DNA of 5,108 nucleotides from Desulfobacterales bacterium (GCA_020052975.1 JAGVOC010000066.1:1-5108); one strand, 5' to 3'. Counted from the first letter of the stretch, positions 1 to 5,108 are shown. The notes: generated from the sequence alone by a model not told the origin. A program made the numbers and translations.

Positions 1-202
1 CAAAAAACCCCATACCAGCGCATCCGACACCAATTACAACCACGGATTTTTCAATAATCCCCATCTCCTCAAGAACGTCGATGATAATTTTGCAAGCCAG
101 GGGACTACTGCAACCTGGGCACGACGGCAGTGGGAAGAGGAGCTTATAATCTGATGGACCATAAATCTTTTCCTTATTCATAGAATCAGCTTTGTCATTC
201 AT
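1..202 (-). CDS. vorA: 2-oxoacid:ferredoxin oxidoreductase, TPP-binding beta subunit (VorA/KorB-like), N-terminal part
   Basis: The first 67 codons are visible; the gene runs off the left edge. The start at 202 overlaps the stop of the alpha-subunit gene in an ATGA, and AAAGG five bases upstream (plus GGAGGTGA further up) supports it over the Met at codon 8, which has no ribosome site. Residues 24-37 read PLPSCPGCSSPLAC, and residues 53-67 read SVVVIGVGCAGMGFF. This pair of blocks is the beginning of the thiamine-pyrophosphate domain in the beta subunits of Vor/Kor enzymes. Known role of the family: with the alpha subunit it oxidatively decarboxylates a branched-chain or other 2-oxoacid to the acyl-CoA in the cytoplasm, passing electrons to ferredoxin. 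Odd point: the usual CPGCGH is here CPGCSS, so the His is missing. The 2-oxoacid preference cannot be read from this fragment. Confidence 0.82.
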   Translation of the reverse strand, partial: MNDKADSMNKEKIYGPSDYKLLFPLPSCPGCSSPLACKIIIDVLEEMGIIEKSVVVIGVGCAGMGFF

Positions 203-1275
203 ATCAACCTTTTCACCTCCTCAAAAATGGTCTCTGGAAAGATCATCCCTAATTCTCCGGCAACATGCCTTGAAGGCATCCCTAAAAACGAAACAAGGCT
301 TTTGTCTTCAACACCCAGCCATACATCTTCCAGTAGCTGTCCCATACTGTCCTCAACTACCAAGAACCTGCAACCTTGAGATGCCTTTTGTTTTAATATA
401 TCATAGGGAAACGGCCAAAGGGTTATGGGCTGGATCAGACCTGCCTTAAGCCCCTTACTACGGGCCATATTCACAGCTTCCTCACAGCAACGGGCCACAT
501 ACCCATACGCTATTAAGAGCAATTCGGCATCTTCTATCTGATATGTCCTGAACCTCACTTCAGATTCAGCTATCTTCTTGTATTTTTCGTGAATCTGTTC
601 AACGATGGTCTTGTAAACAGGAGGCATTAGCCCCCTTGTTGAATGGATATAGTCAAACCTCCCTCCTTTCTTGCCAATCCCCTTCAAAGCCCAATCCTTG
701 GAGGGTAAGTCACCAAAATTTAAAGGCTTAACATCGATGTACTCAGCTATCTGGATAAGGATACCATCTGCCAAGACTACTGCAAGGATGCGATACTTAT
801 CTGCCAGGTAAAAGGCAAGCTGCATCAGGTCATGGCATTCCTGAACCGATGAAGGGGCAAGGACAATGGTCTTATACCCTCCCTGTCCGCCTCCTCGTGT
901 AGCTGACAGATAATCGGTCTGGGCATGACGGGTGGTACCCTGACCAGGTCCACCTCTTTGAACATTTACTACAACGCAGGGTAATTCACAAAAACTTATA
1001 TGGGACAGTATCTCCTGCATCAATCCCCAACCAGGGCTTGCCGTAGATGTCATCACCCTGACTCCGGCAGTAGCAGCCCCAAAGACCATAGAAGCAGATG
1101 ATGATTCACTCTCGGCCTGTACGAAACGTCCTCCTCTTCTTGGCAATTCACGGGCAAAAAATTCGGTGATCTCGTTTTGCGGCGTAATAGGATAACCAAA
1201 AAAATGTAGACAGCCCGCATTCAAAGCTCCGCGTCCCACAGCCTCATAGCCATGAATAAACAACTTTTCTCCCAT
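199..1275 (-). CDS. vorB: 2-oxoacid:ferredoxin oxidoreductase alpha subunit, VorB type (3-methyl-2-oxobutanoate:ferredoxin oxidoreductase)
   Basis: Complete at 358 residues, close to the usual 350-360 for VorB. The N-terminal pyrimidine-binding domain (about 1-185) carries GYPITPQNEI at 27-36, TASPGWGLMQE at 78-88, ELPCVVVNVQRGGPGQG at 97-113 and ATRGGGQGGYKTIVLAPSSVQE at 125-146. The last two are much closer to VorB than to PorA or KorA. The second domain (about 250-330) carries IQPITLWPFP at 281-290 and VVEDSMGQLLEDV at 306-318, where the family usually has VEM. Family role: the alpha subunit pairs with the TPP-binding beta subunit to convert 2-oxoisovalerate and related acids to acyl-CoA and CO2, reducing ferredoxin, in valine/leucine/isoleucine breakdown or reverse synthesis. 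The start has AAGGGGG at good spacing. It is the first gene of its transcription unit. The small 4Fe-4S delta subunit often found just upstream is absent, and gamma is not visible. Substrate choice among 2-oxoacids is inferred. Confidence 0.85.
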   Translation of the reverse strand: MGEKLFIHGYEAVGRGALNAGCLHFFGYPITPQNEITEFFARELPRRGGRFVQAESESSSASMVFGAATAGVRVMTSTASPGWGLMQEILSHISFCELPCVVVNVQRGGPGQGTTRHAQTDYLSATRGGGQGGYKTIVLAPSSVQECHDLMQLAFYLADKYRILAVVLADGILIQIAEYIDVKPLNFGDLPSKDWALKGIGKKGGRFDYIHSTRGLMPPVYKTIVEQIHEKYKKIAESEVRFRTYQIEDAELLLIAYGYVARCCEEAVNMARSKGLKAGLIQPITLWPFPYDILKQKASQGCRFLVVEDSMGQLLEDVWLGVEDKSLVSFLGMPSRHVAGELGMIFPETIFEEVKRLI

Positions 1276-1304
1276 ATTCGCCCCCTTAGATGTGTTAAAA
1301 TAAG

Positions 1305-1317
1305 AATTGCAGCAATT
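1305..1317. repeat. 13-bp perfect palindrome in the vor leader
   Basis: AATTGC and GCAATT flank one central base, about 40 bases downstream of the predicted vor transcription start. The single-base centre is too small for a full RNA hairpin, so a DNA-binding site or chance is more likely. AT-rich short palindromes do arise by chance. Confidence 0.25.
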
Positions 1318-1359
1318 TCAACAAGTTTCGATTTGCATACTTTTCAAGCTCCCATTGTA

Positions 1360-1376
1360 TTCAAACATAGTTTGAA
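1360..1376. promoter_or_regulatory. palindromic operator over the vor -10 box
   Basis: A perfect inverted repeat has seven-base arms (TTCAAAC / GTTTGAA) and a three-base centre. It covers the whole -10 hexamer of the vor promoter, where a bound repressor would block RNA polymerase. The core CAAAC-N3-GTTTG fits the (C/G)AAAC-N2-4-GTTT(G/C) pattern described for PsrA, a TetR-family regulator of fatty-acid breakdown. A TetR-type regulator is therefore plausible. No regulator gene is in the window, so its identity is inference. Confidence 0.5.
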
Positions 1377-1392
1377 ATGTTTCCATTGTCAA
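1364..1392 (-). promoter_or_regulatory. sigma70-type promoter for vorB-vorA
   Basis: Read on the minus strand, TTGACA (1392-1387) is followed after exactly 17 bases by TATGTT (1369-1364). The -35 is perfect and the -10 matches four of six. Transcription would start near 1357, giving a leader of about 80 bases before the vorB ATG. A second perfect TATAAT lies upstream at 1406-1401 but has no convincing -35. Confidence 0.65.
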
Positions 1393-1471
1393 TACAAAAA
1401 ATTATAAAGCATAAATTAACCCCCAAACGATACCTAAGAGACTGCCGTTAAAAAATCCACAGATCATCCAT

Positions 1472-1490
1472 CTCCTTCGCACTGAAGAAG
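1472..1490 (-). terminator. weak hairpin after gpgS, possible 3' end signal
   Basis: Eight bases after the gpgS stop, the minus-strand RNA can form a seven-pair stem (CTTCTTC with GAAGGAG, one G-U pair) around a five-base loop. A run of six T lies at 1455-1450, about 17 bases beyond the stem, so this is not a canonical intrinsic terminator. It may stabilise the 3' end or be incidental. Readthrough into vorB is possible. Confidence 0.3.
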
Positions 1491-1497
1491 AGTGTTA

Positions 1498-2706
1498 CTA
1501 TAGATTATCCAGTTCTACGTGCATGGTAATCCTCTCTGGAAAATCAGGAATTGCCGCAGTAATTCTCGTCCAGGCAGGTAACATGGGAATTCCTACAGGG
1601 TCGTCTATAAATCCCTCCGAGGCCCTTTTAAGAGAAATAACGAAGGCTTCGACAGCTTCGATCTCTCCGTGCCTGTCATAGGTAAGGCCGTTCAATAAAG
1701 ATAAAGCATTGTATTTCTCTACGGCGATTCTCGATTCTTCCATGTATGCAGTGTATAATGTCCTGAAAAAAGATTGGCTCATAACAATGCCATCCTGACT
1801 TAATACCCTGAATAATGCCTTTGCAATATCTGTAGCCATACGGATCAAACCTTCATCGGGTTTATCTTTATCCAAGAGTTGATGTTTATGTTCATAGAAC
1901 TCTGTTATCTCTACCTGGCATATACGATTGACTGCCGCTTTCTGGTATACTTCACTTAGCAGGGAGACCTCGAGTCCCCAGGTGGGGGATATTCTCAAGC
2001 CTCGCGCCAGACTGCTAATGAGGGCAAACTCCCCGGAGAGGGCGTATCTGAAATTACCGAGGTACTCCAAAAAAGGGTTATATTCCAAAATCCGTTTCAG
2101 TGTTCTGATCAGTGGCGTATAAAAAAGCCTCGTTACCCTTCCGTAAAGTTTTTCCGTTACCCTGGCGTAGTAACCTTTGCTGAACTCGAAGTCTATAGCC
2201 GGGTGAACTACAGGATAAACCAGCCTGGCGAGCATTTCTCTTCTATAATTAACGATATCGCAGTCATGTAATGCAATTGCATAGACCTCCTCGTCCGAGA
2301 GAATATAACCGAGGGACATCCATACAGACCTTCCCTTCCCCGGCATGTCTATATCAAAATGGGCATCCCTCAATTCGCCATAGAGCTCCTGAATCCTCGG
2401 ACCATCATGCCATACTATTCTTACATCCGTAGGAAGAGATGACATAACCTTTTTAGCTTTTTTAAACTCCCCTTTTCCTGCCCTATCGAGAGAAAGGACA
2501 ATCCTGTAAAGATAGTTTGCCCTTTTAAGTTCCTCTATTATTTGAGGCATAGAGTCTGTCTCAAATTCGGAATACAGGGCAGGAAGCAAAAGGACGATCT
2601 TCCTTTTTTTGCCGATGGTTCTTAATTCATCTTCAAGGTCTTCTAGAGGTCTATCTTTCAATTTTTGTAGCGTGGTGATCATGCCATGCTGGTAAAAATC
2701 TGCCAT
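1498..2706 (-). CDS. gpgS: glucosyl-3-phosphoglycerate synthase-like glycosyltransferase (GT81 type)
   Basis: Complete at 402 residues, the usual size for the long (non-actinobacterial) form. The opening FYQHGMITTLQKLKDRPLEDLE (4-25), LLLPALYSEFE (39-49), the PGKGRSVW block (122-129), HDCDIVNY with the metal-binding DCD at 148-150, FSKGYYARV (175-183), LSGEF (223-227), WGLEVSLLSEVY (243-254) and EHKH (272-275, probable metal or phosphate ligand) follow the order known for this family. Family reaction: NDP-glucose plus 3-phosphoglycerate gives glucosyl-3-phosphoglycerate, which a phosphatase turns into the compatible solute glucosylglycerate; cytoplasmic. The start has AGGAGGTG four bases upstream. 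It is the last gene of a three-gene operon, 46 bases after the channel gene. No phosphatase follows. Mannosyl transfer, or another acceptor, cannot be excluded from sequence alone. Confidence 0.78.
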   Translation of the reverse strand: MADFYQHGMITTLQKLKDRPLEDLEDELRTIGKKRKIVLLLPALYSEFETDSMPQIIEELKRANYLYRIVLSLDRAGKGEFKKAKKVMSSLPTDVRIVWHDGPRIQELYGELRDAHFDIDMPGKGRSVWMSLGYILSDEEVYAIALHDCDIVNYRREMLARLVYPVVHPAIDFEFSKGYYARVTEKLYGRVTRLFYTPLIRTLKRILEYNPFLEYLGNFRYALSGEFALISSLARGLRISPTWGLEVSLLSEVYQKAAVNRICQVEITEFYEHKHQLLDKDKPDEGLIRMATDIAKALFRVLSQDGIVMSQSFFRTLYTAYMEESRIAVEKYNALSLLNGLTYDRHGEIEAVEAFVISLKRASEGFIDDPVGIPMLPAWTRITAAIPDFPERITMHVELDNL

Positions 2707-2752
2707 TTTGCACCTCCTGCATTTATTTTAAAGCCACTGCCAAAATAATGCC

Positions 2753-3448
2753 TTATAGATGACTGATATCATTTTTCCTCTCTTCGCCCTTTATCTTCTT
2801 TTCAATATAATCCTTCGCAATATCTCTACCTCCAAAGCCAAAGGCTATAGCAAAAGCAAGAACTATTCCTCCAAAGATTATTGCAAAGGCAATAACCATT
2901 GTTTCTCTACCGATACCGAGTTGTTCAAGTGCCATTGTCAGAGTAAGTAAAAAGATAGCCAGCTTAACAAATCTTCCTATCAATCCGGACAACTTGATTC
3001 CAGCATTTACAGATGCGATCAAAGCAGCACGTCCGAAAAAATTACTAAGAAGATAGCCTAAAAAGAGAATTAAAGCAGCAATGAAAACATTTGGCAAATA
3101 AAGAAGAAACTTTTCCAGTATCCTTTCTATGACAGGGACATTCAGTGATCGTAATGAGAGGATCGAAAAACTGACAATAGTTATCCAGCTGATAAGTCTC
3201 GAAATGACCAGAGAAAGAGGTTCTTTTACTCCAGCCTTTTGCATCATCTCAACTACACCGGATCTCTCTGAAAATTTGTCGAGTTTTACCGCACGTAGAA
3301 ATCTAAAAAATATAAATTTGAGGATCAAGCCGAGAACAATACCTGAAATAAATATGAGTATGGAAATAAATATCTCGGGGAGAAATTGCAGTAACCTTTG
3401 TAGAAATTTATCTAATGGTTCAATAATTATCCTCTGCAGTACGTGCAT
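2753..3448 (-). CDS. small MscS-like membrane protein with TM-helix repeats, no cytoplasmic domain
   Basis: Complete at 231 residues, with about five predicted membrane helices (roughly 24-48, 78-99, 117-138, 158-175, 183-206). Residues 23-54 and 118-146 are alike (LPEIFISILIFISG versus LPNVFIAALILFLG), and each is followed by a linker and a second helix. The protein is thus a duplicated two-helix unit plus a last helix, the layout of the conserved TM-helix (CmpX-like) group near MscS. The final helix GGIVLAFAIAFGFGGRD (193-209) resembles the glycine/alanine-rich pore helix TM3 of MscS, and DIAKDYIEKK follows. The beta and vestibule domains of true MscS are missing, and a short charged tail ends the protein. 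It probably sits in the inner membrane. AAGGAGGT lies just before the start and immediately after the stop of the upstream gene (gap 15 bases), suggesting coupling. A role in releasing osmolyte is inferred from its neighbours. Confidence 0.75.
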   Translation of the reverse strand: MHVLQRIIIEPLDKFLQRLLQFLPEIFISILIFISGIVLGLILKFIFFRFLRAVKLDKFSERSGVVEMMQKAGVKEPLSLVISRLISWITIVSFSILSLRSLNVPVIERILEKFLLYLPNVFIAALILFLGYLLSNFFGRAALIASVNAGIKLSGLIGRFVKLAIFLLTLTMALEQLGIGRETMVIAFAIIFGGIVLAFAIAFGFGGRDIAKDYIEKKIKGEERKNDISHL

Positions 3449-3463
3449 AAATACCTCCTTTCT

Positions 3464-4723
3464 TTAAACCCAGCTGTTTACTAAAAGGCTTTTTTCATTT
3501 TCGAAGTTCATGCACAATCTGTCTATAGTTTCTTCAACCTCTACCGCGTTGCTTACCCATGTTTCTACAATAAACGATGCTACCCTTCCAAGATATAAGG
3601 GAGTAAGAGATTTTAAGAGATGTTCTTTATTCAGAACCTTACGGTGAGCAGCAACAGCAAAGCTGTAAATAATTTCAACCCATATTTCATCTGGAACATT
3701 GAATTCCACTTTACTAACGACTTCCATTTTGTGAAGAAAATCAATAATCTTTTTTGGGATGAACAGCTTCCATGAATCGATTAATTCCTTGACCCCGAGC
3801 CTGAAGTTATCGATCATCCTATCGAGATTTACAGAAACCGGTTCAAGCCCAACGGCATACTGAAAACCAAAAGTTGGTATCTTTTCAGACCCTTTGACTG
3901 TTTTCCAAGCTTCTGAATAAGTCTCCATAAGATCAAAGGTTGCACCTACTACCTGATAGAGCATTGCGCTCAAATCAGTACCAGGATCTTTAGGATCGTG
4001 AATCTTTGCACCTAAGAAAGACTGACAAACTTTAAAATTATTAGCCACGGCTGTAGTTGTCATCCATATATCTATCCCATATCGTGCAACATCAGTTTCC
4101 CAAACATCTTTTGTTAGGTAAAATTTTGCCAGTTTGCCCGAGAACCCGAAGTCTCCCCCAATGGGTTGTCTTACCTGTTTCCCGTACAATGCCCTGCTTA
4201 ATGGATAGATTACACTATTTGTTATTGTTCCGTCATATTTATGCCTGTGATAGAGGGGGGCAACATAGTCGAAACCACTTTCAATGACAGGTTTAATCAG
4301 GAGTTCGATCCACTCAGGAGTGATGCTTCTCAGGTCAGAGTCCACTACTGCACATGCCTTAACATTGAGGTTACCTGCTATTTCAAAAATTGTTCTAAAA
4401 GAGCTTCCTTTGCCCGGAATACCATGATATGGAGTTGCTATCTTATAAAAAGGTCCCATTCTATGACGAAGAAGGATGGATTGGAAATCGTCAACAGTTG
4501 TACCCTTAACAACATCAATAGTTCTATCAGTTGATCCGCCATCCGAATTAACAAGAACAGATTTTTTATTGGGGAAATATTTAGCCAGTCCTGCCTGTAC
4601 TGCTTTAACCACATGGCCTATTGTAGAGGCATTATTATAACTCGGGATTCCAACGAGGATGTCGGCTTCCTTAATTTTTTCAACTGCCTCTTGAATCTCT
4701 TTCCTTATAACAATATTTTTCAT
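3464..4723 (-). CDS. GT-A glycosyltransferase, mannosylglycerate synthase-like (GT2/GT78-type), probable glycosylglycerate synthesis
   Basis: Complete at 419 residues. The N-terminal GT-A fold shows ILVGIPSYNNASTIG (22-36), NSDGGSTDRT (59-68), PGKGSSFRTIFE (103-114), the metal-binding DSD in AVVDSDLRSITPEWIE (125-140), QPIGGDFGFSG (186-196), YGIDIWMTTTAV (215-226) and GAKIHDPKDPGTDLSAM (238-254). PGKG, DxD..WI, QP(L/I)GG(E/D), (W/Y)GID and GxAKxH...DL follow, in order, the motifs I recall for Rhodothermus mannosylglycerate synthase; the His near 242 would be the third metal ligand. A helical C-terminal half completes it. It is the first gene of the operon with the channel and gpgS genes, so a glycosylglycerate product (for instance glucosyl-, mannosyl- or mannosylglucosylglycerate) is likely but unproven. 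The ribosome site at this ATG is weak: AGGGG is 12 bases away. An out-of-frame ATG at 4730 is better placed. Confidence 0.75.
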   Translation of the reverse strand: MKNIVIRKEIQEAVEKIKEADILVGIPSYNNASTIGHVVKAVQAGLAKYFPNKKSVLVNSDGGSTDRTIDVVKGTTVDDFQSILLRHRMGPFYKIATPYHGIPGKGSSFRTIFEIAGNLNVKACAVVDSDLRSITPEWIELLIKPVIESGFDYVAPLYHRHKYDGTITNSVIYPLSRALYGKQVRQPIGGDFGFSGKLAKFYLTKDVWETDVARYGIDIWMTTTAVANNFKVCQSFLGAKIHDPKDPGTDLSAMLYQVVGATFDLMETYSEAWKTVKGSEKIPTFGFQYAVGLEPVSVNLDRMIDNFRLGVKELIDSWKLFIPKKIIDFLHKMEVVSKVEFNVPDEIWVEIIYSFAVAAHRKVLNKEHLLKSLTPLYLGRVASFIVETWVSNAVEVEETIDRLCMNFENEKSLLVNSWV

Positions 4724-4800
4724 AAATCATTACAGCCCCTGTAGTAAAGCTCTGTTACATGTCTTGCATATACCTATTCTTGTATAGTTTTTCCAGACGT

Positions 4801-4819
4801 ATAAGATGGTTGATCTTAT
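4801..4819. promoter_or_regulatory. palindrome at the predicted start of the osmolyte operon transcript
   Basis: Seven-base perfect arms ATAAGAT and ATCTTAT flank a five-base centre. It lies just downstream of the -10 box, over the predicted transcription start (near 4816). It could be a repressor site or a weak AT-rich 5' hairpin. No matching regulator is known to me. Confidence 0.4.
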
Positions 4820-4822
4820 TTT

Positions 4823-4851
4823 ATTGTAACTTTTTAAACATTTTATGTCAA
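4823..4851 (-). promoter_or_regulatory. strong sigma70-type promoter for the glycosyltransferase-channel-gpgS operon
   Basis: On the minus strand, a perfect -35 TTGACA (4851-4846) is followed after 17 bases by TACAAT (4828-4823), five of six to consensus, with an A/T-rich spacer. The start would fall near 4816, leaving a leader of about 90 bases. The -35 hexamer lies at the apparent edge of the insertion sequence, whereas the -10 lies in the AT-rich flank. Confidence 0.65.
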
Positions 4852-4871
4852 GGTGTCAGTAACACGTGATA

Positions 4872-4904
4872 TGTCCGGTTTATAGCACACAATCTGTCCG
4901 GTTT
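4872..4904. repeat. direct repeat TGTCCGGTTT, two copies inside the IS end
   Basis: Identical ten-base copies lie at 4872-4881 and 4895-4904, 23 bases apart, which is close to two helical turns. Subterminal repeats of this kind are often transposase-binding sites. An inverted partial copy, CGGACA, occurs at 4937-4942 within the gene start and is probably incidental. Confidence 0.5.
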
Positions 4905-4912
4905 GTTATAGT
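4884..4912 (+). promoter_or_regulatory. possible native promoter of the transposase gene
   Basis: TATAGT at 4907-4912 matches five of six -10 bases. AGCACA at 4884-4889, 17 bases upstream, matches only half of the -35. Transcription would begin near 4919, giving a very short leader of about 12 bases that still includes the GGAGG ribosome site. Confidence 0.3.
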
Positions 4913-4928
4913 CACCGATGGAGGTGAC
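4911..4928 (+). promoter_or_regulatory. hairpin overlapping the transposase ribosome-binding site
   Basis: GTCACC (4911-4916) pairs with GGTGAC (4923-4928) around a six-base loop, ending two bases before the ATG. The 3' arm includes the last two bases of the GGAGG ribosome site (4920-4924) and the following TGAC, so the folded form would hinder translation. Confidence 0.45.
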
Positions 4929-4930
4929 GG

Positions 4931-5108
4931 ATGATACGGACAGAGATGCTACAGGAGATCCGGGAGATGCGATTTGAAGAAGTTTATTTTGGATGGAACG
5001 AGAGTCGGTTGAGTCAGGAGGAAGCGGCGCGGGTTTTAGGGGTAAGTGATCGGACATTTAGGAGATACATTAACCGTTATGAAGAGATGGGGTTAGAAGG
5101 TTTATCGG
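4931..5108 (+). CDS. IS1202/ISNCY-type transposase, N-terminal fragment
   Basis: Fifty-nine codons are visible before the right edge. The start at 4931 has GGAGG six bases upstream. Residues 14-58 read RFEEVYFGWNE then SRLSQEEAARVLGVSDRTFRRY then INRYEEMGLEGL. This is the helix-turn-helix opening of ISNCY/IS1202-like transposases (typically FEEVY..W....L.QEEAA..LG...RTFRRY..RYEE.GLEGL). Known role: the N-terminal HTH binds the IS ends, and a DDE catalytic core, not visible here, performs strand transfer. The element reads away from the osmolyte operon. Whether the gene is intact cannot be told. Confidence 0.82.
   Translation, partial: MIRTEMLQEIREMRFEEVYFGWNESRLSQEEAARVLGVSDRTFRRYINRYEEMGLEGLS

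Larger units (their letters stand above)
4846..5108 (+). mobile_element. left end of an insertion sequence (IS1202/ISNCY-like), cut by the window edge
   Basis: Base composition changes from very AT-rich to mixed near 4846-4855, where TGTCA occurs twice (4846-4850 and 4854-4858). Two identical TGTCCGGTTT repeats follow, and then the transposase gene. The exact tip is uncertain, either 4846 or about 4854. The right end, terminal inverted repeat partner and target duplication are outside the window. Confidence 0.65.

Noticed and set aside
192..449. Plus-strand open frame of 85 codons
   Set aside because: It lies antisense to vorB, has no recognisable domain, and the opposite frame is a clear family member.
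1398..1410. TATAAT plus T-run on the minus strand as a terminator or separate promoter
   Set aside because: No hairpin precedes the T-run, and no acceptable -35 is found 16-18 bases upstream of the TATAAT.
2707..2752. Internal promoter or terminator between the channel gene and gpgS
   Set aside because: The 46-base gap has a strong ribosome site but no hairpin with a T-run and no paired -35/-10.
3129..3467. Plus-strand open frame of 112 codons
   Set aside because: Antisense to the channel gene, whose hydrophobic codon pattern leaves the complementary strand open; no protein family features.
4241..4534. Plus-strand open frame of 97 codons (and an overlapping one from 4057)
   Set aside because: Both are antisense to the glycosyltransferase, with no supporting ribosome site or domain.
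4724..4816. Riboswitch in the operon leader
   Set aside because: The leader is only about 90 bases and shows no riboswitch core or long stems that I can recognise.
4848..5057. Minus-strand open frame of 69 codons
   Set aside because: Antisense to the transposase start and spanning the IS end repeats; composition is low-complexity without a domain.

Overview
The window looks like part of the chromosome of an anaerobic bacterium. Genomic G+C is moderate to low, Shine-Dalgarno sites are strong (GGAGG-type), and sigma70-like promoters are recognisable. The 2-oxoacid:ferredoxin oxidoreductase genes point to anaerobic, ferredoxin-based metabolism. The combination with a GpgS-type glycosyltransferase would fit Desulfobacterota, Nitrospirota or a similar lineage, but this placement is inference, not a direct reading.

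Layout from left to right. (1) 1-1275, minus strand: the start of a TPP-binding beta subunit (vorA-like, cut by the left edge) and the complete alpha subunit (vorB-like) of a branched-chain 2-oxoacid:ferredoxin oxidoreductase, joined by a 4-nt ATGA overlap. (2) 1276-1497: a regulatory gap with a strong promoter for the vor genes. A 17-bp palindrome of CAAAC-N3-GTTTG type sits exactly over its -10 box. (3) 1498-4723, minus strand: three genes read in one direction in the order glycosyltransferase (GT78/MGS-like), small MscS-like membrane protein, and glucosyl-3-phosphoglycerate synthase-like glycosyltransferase (gpgS). They are closely spaced, each internal gene has a strong ribosome site, and there is no internal promoter I can support. 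(4) 4724-4845: a promoter and leader region for that operon, with a palindrome over the predicted transcription start. (5) about 4846-5108, plus strand: the left end and first 59 codons of an IS1202/ISNCY-type transposase gene, cut by the right edge.

The three-gene operon reads as an osmoadaptation unit. GpgS makes glucosyl-3-phosphoglycerate, precursor of the compatible solute glucosylglycerate. The second glycosyltransferase resembles mannosylglycerate synthase in motif order and could make or extend a glycosylglycerate. The membrane protein resembles the pore part of a mechanosensitive channel and could release solute on down-shock. No phosphatase gene is present in the window.

The insertion sequence appears to end exactly at the operon promoter. 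The consensus -35 hexamer TTGACA, read outward, lies at the apparent IS tip and is paired at 17 bp with TACAAT in the flanking AT-rich DNA, so the operon may be driven by an IS-made hybrid promoter. Inside the IS, a hairpin overlaps the transposase ribosome site and would form only on transcripts that start upstream of it.
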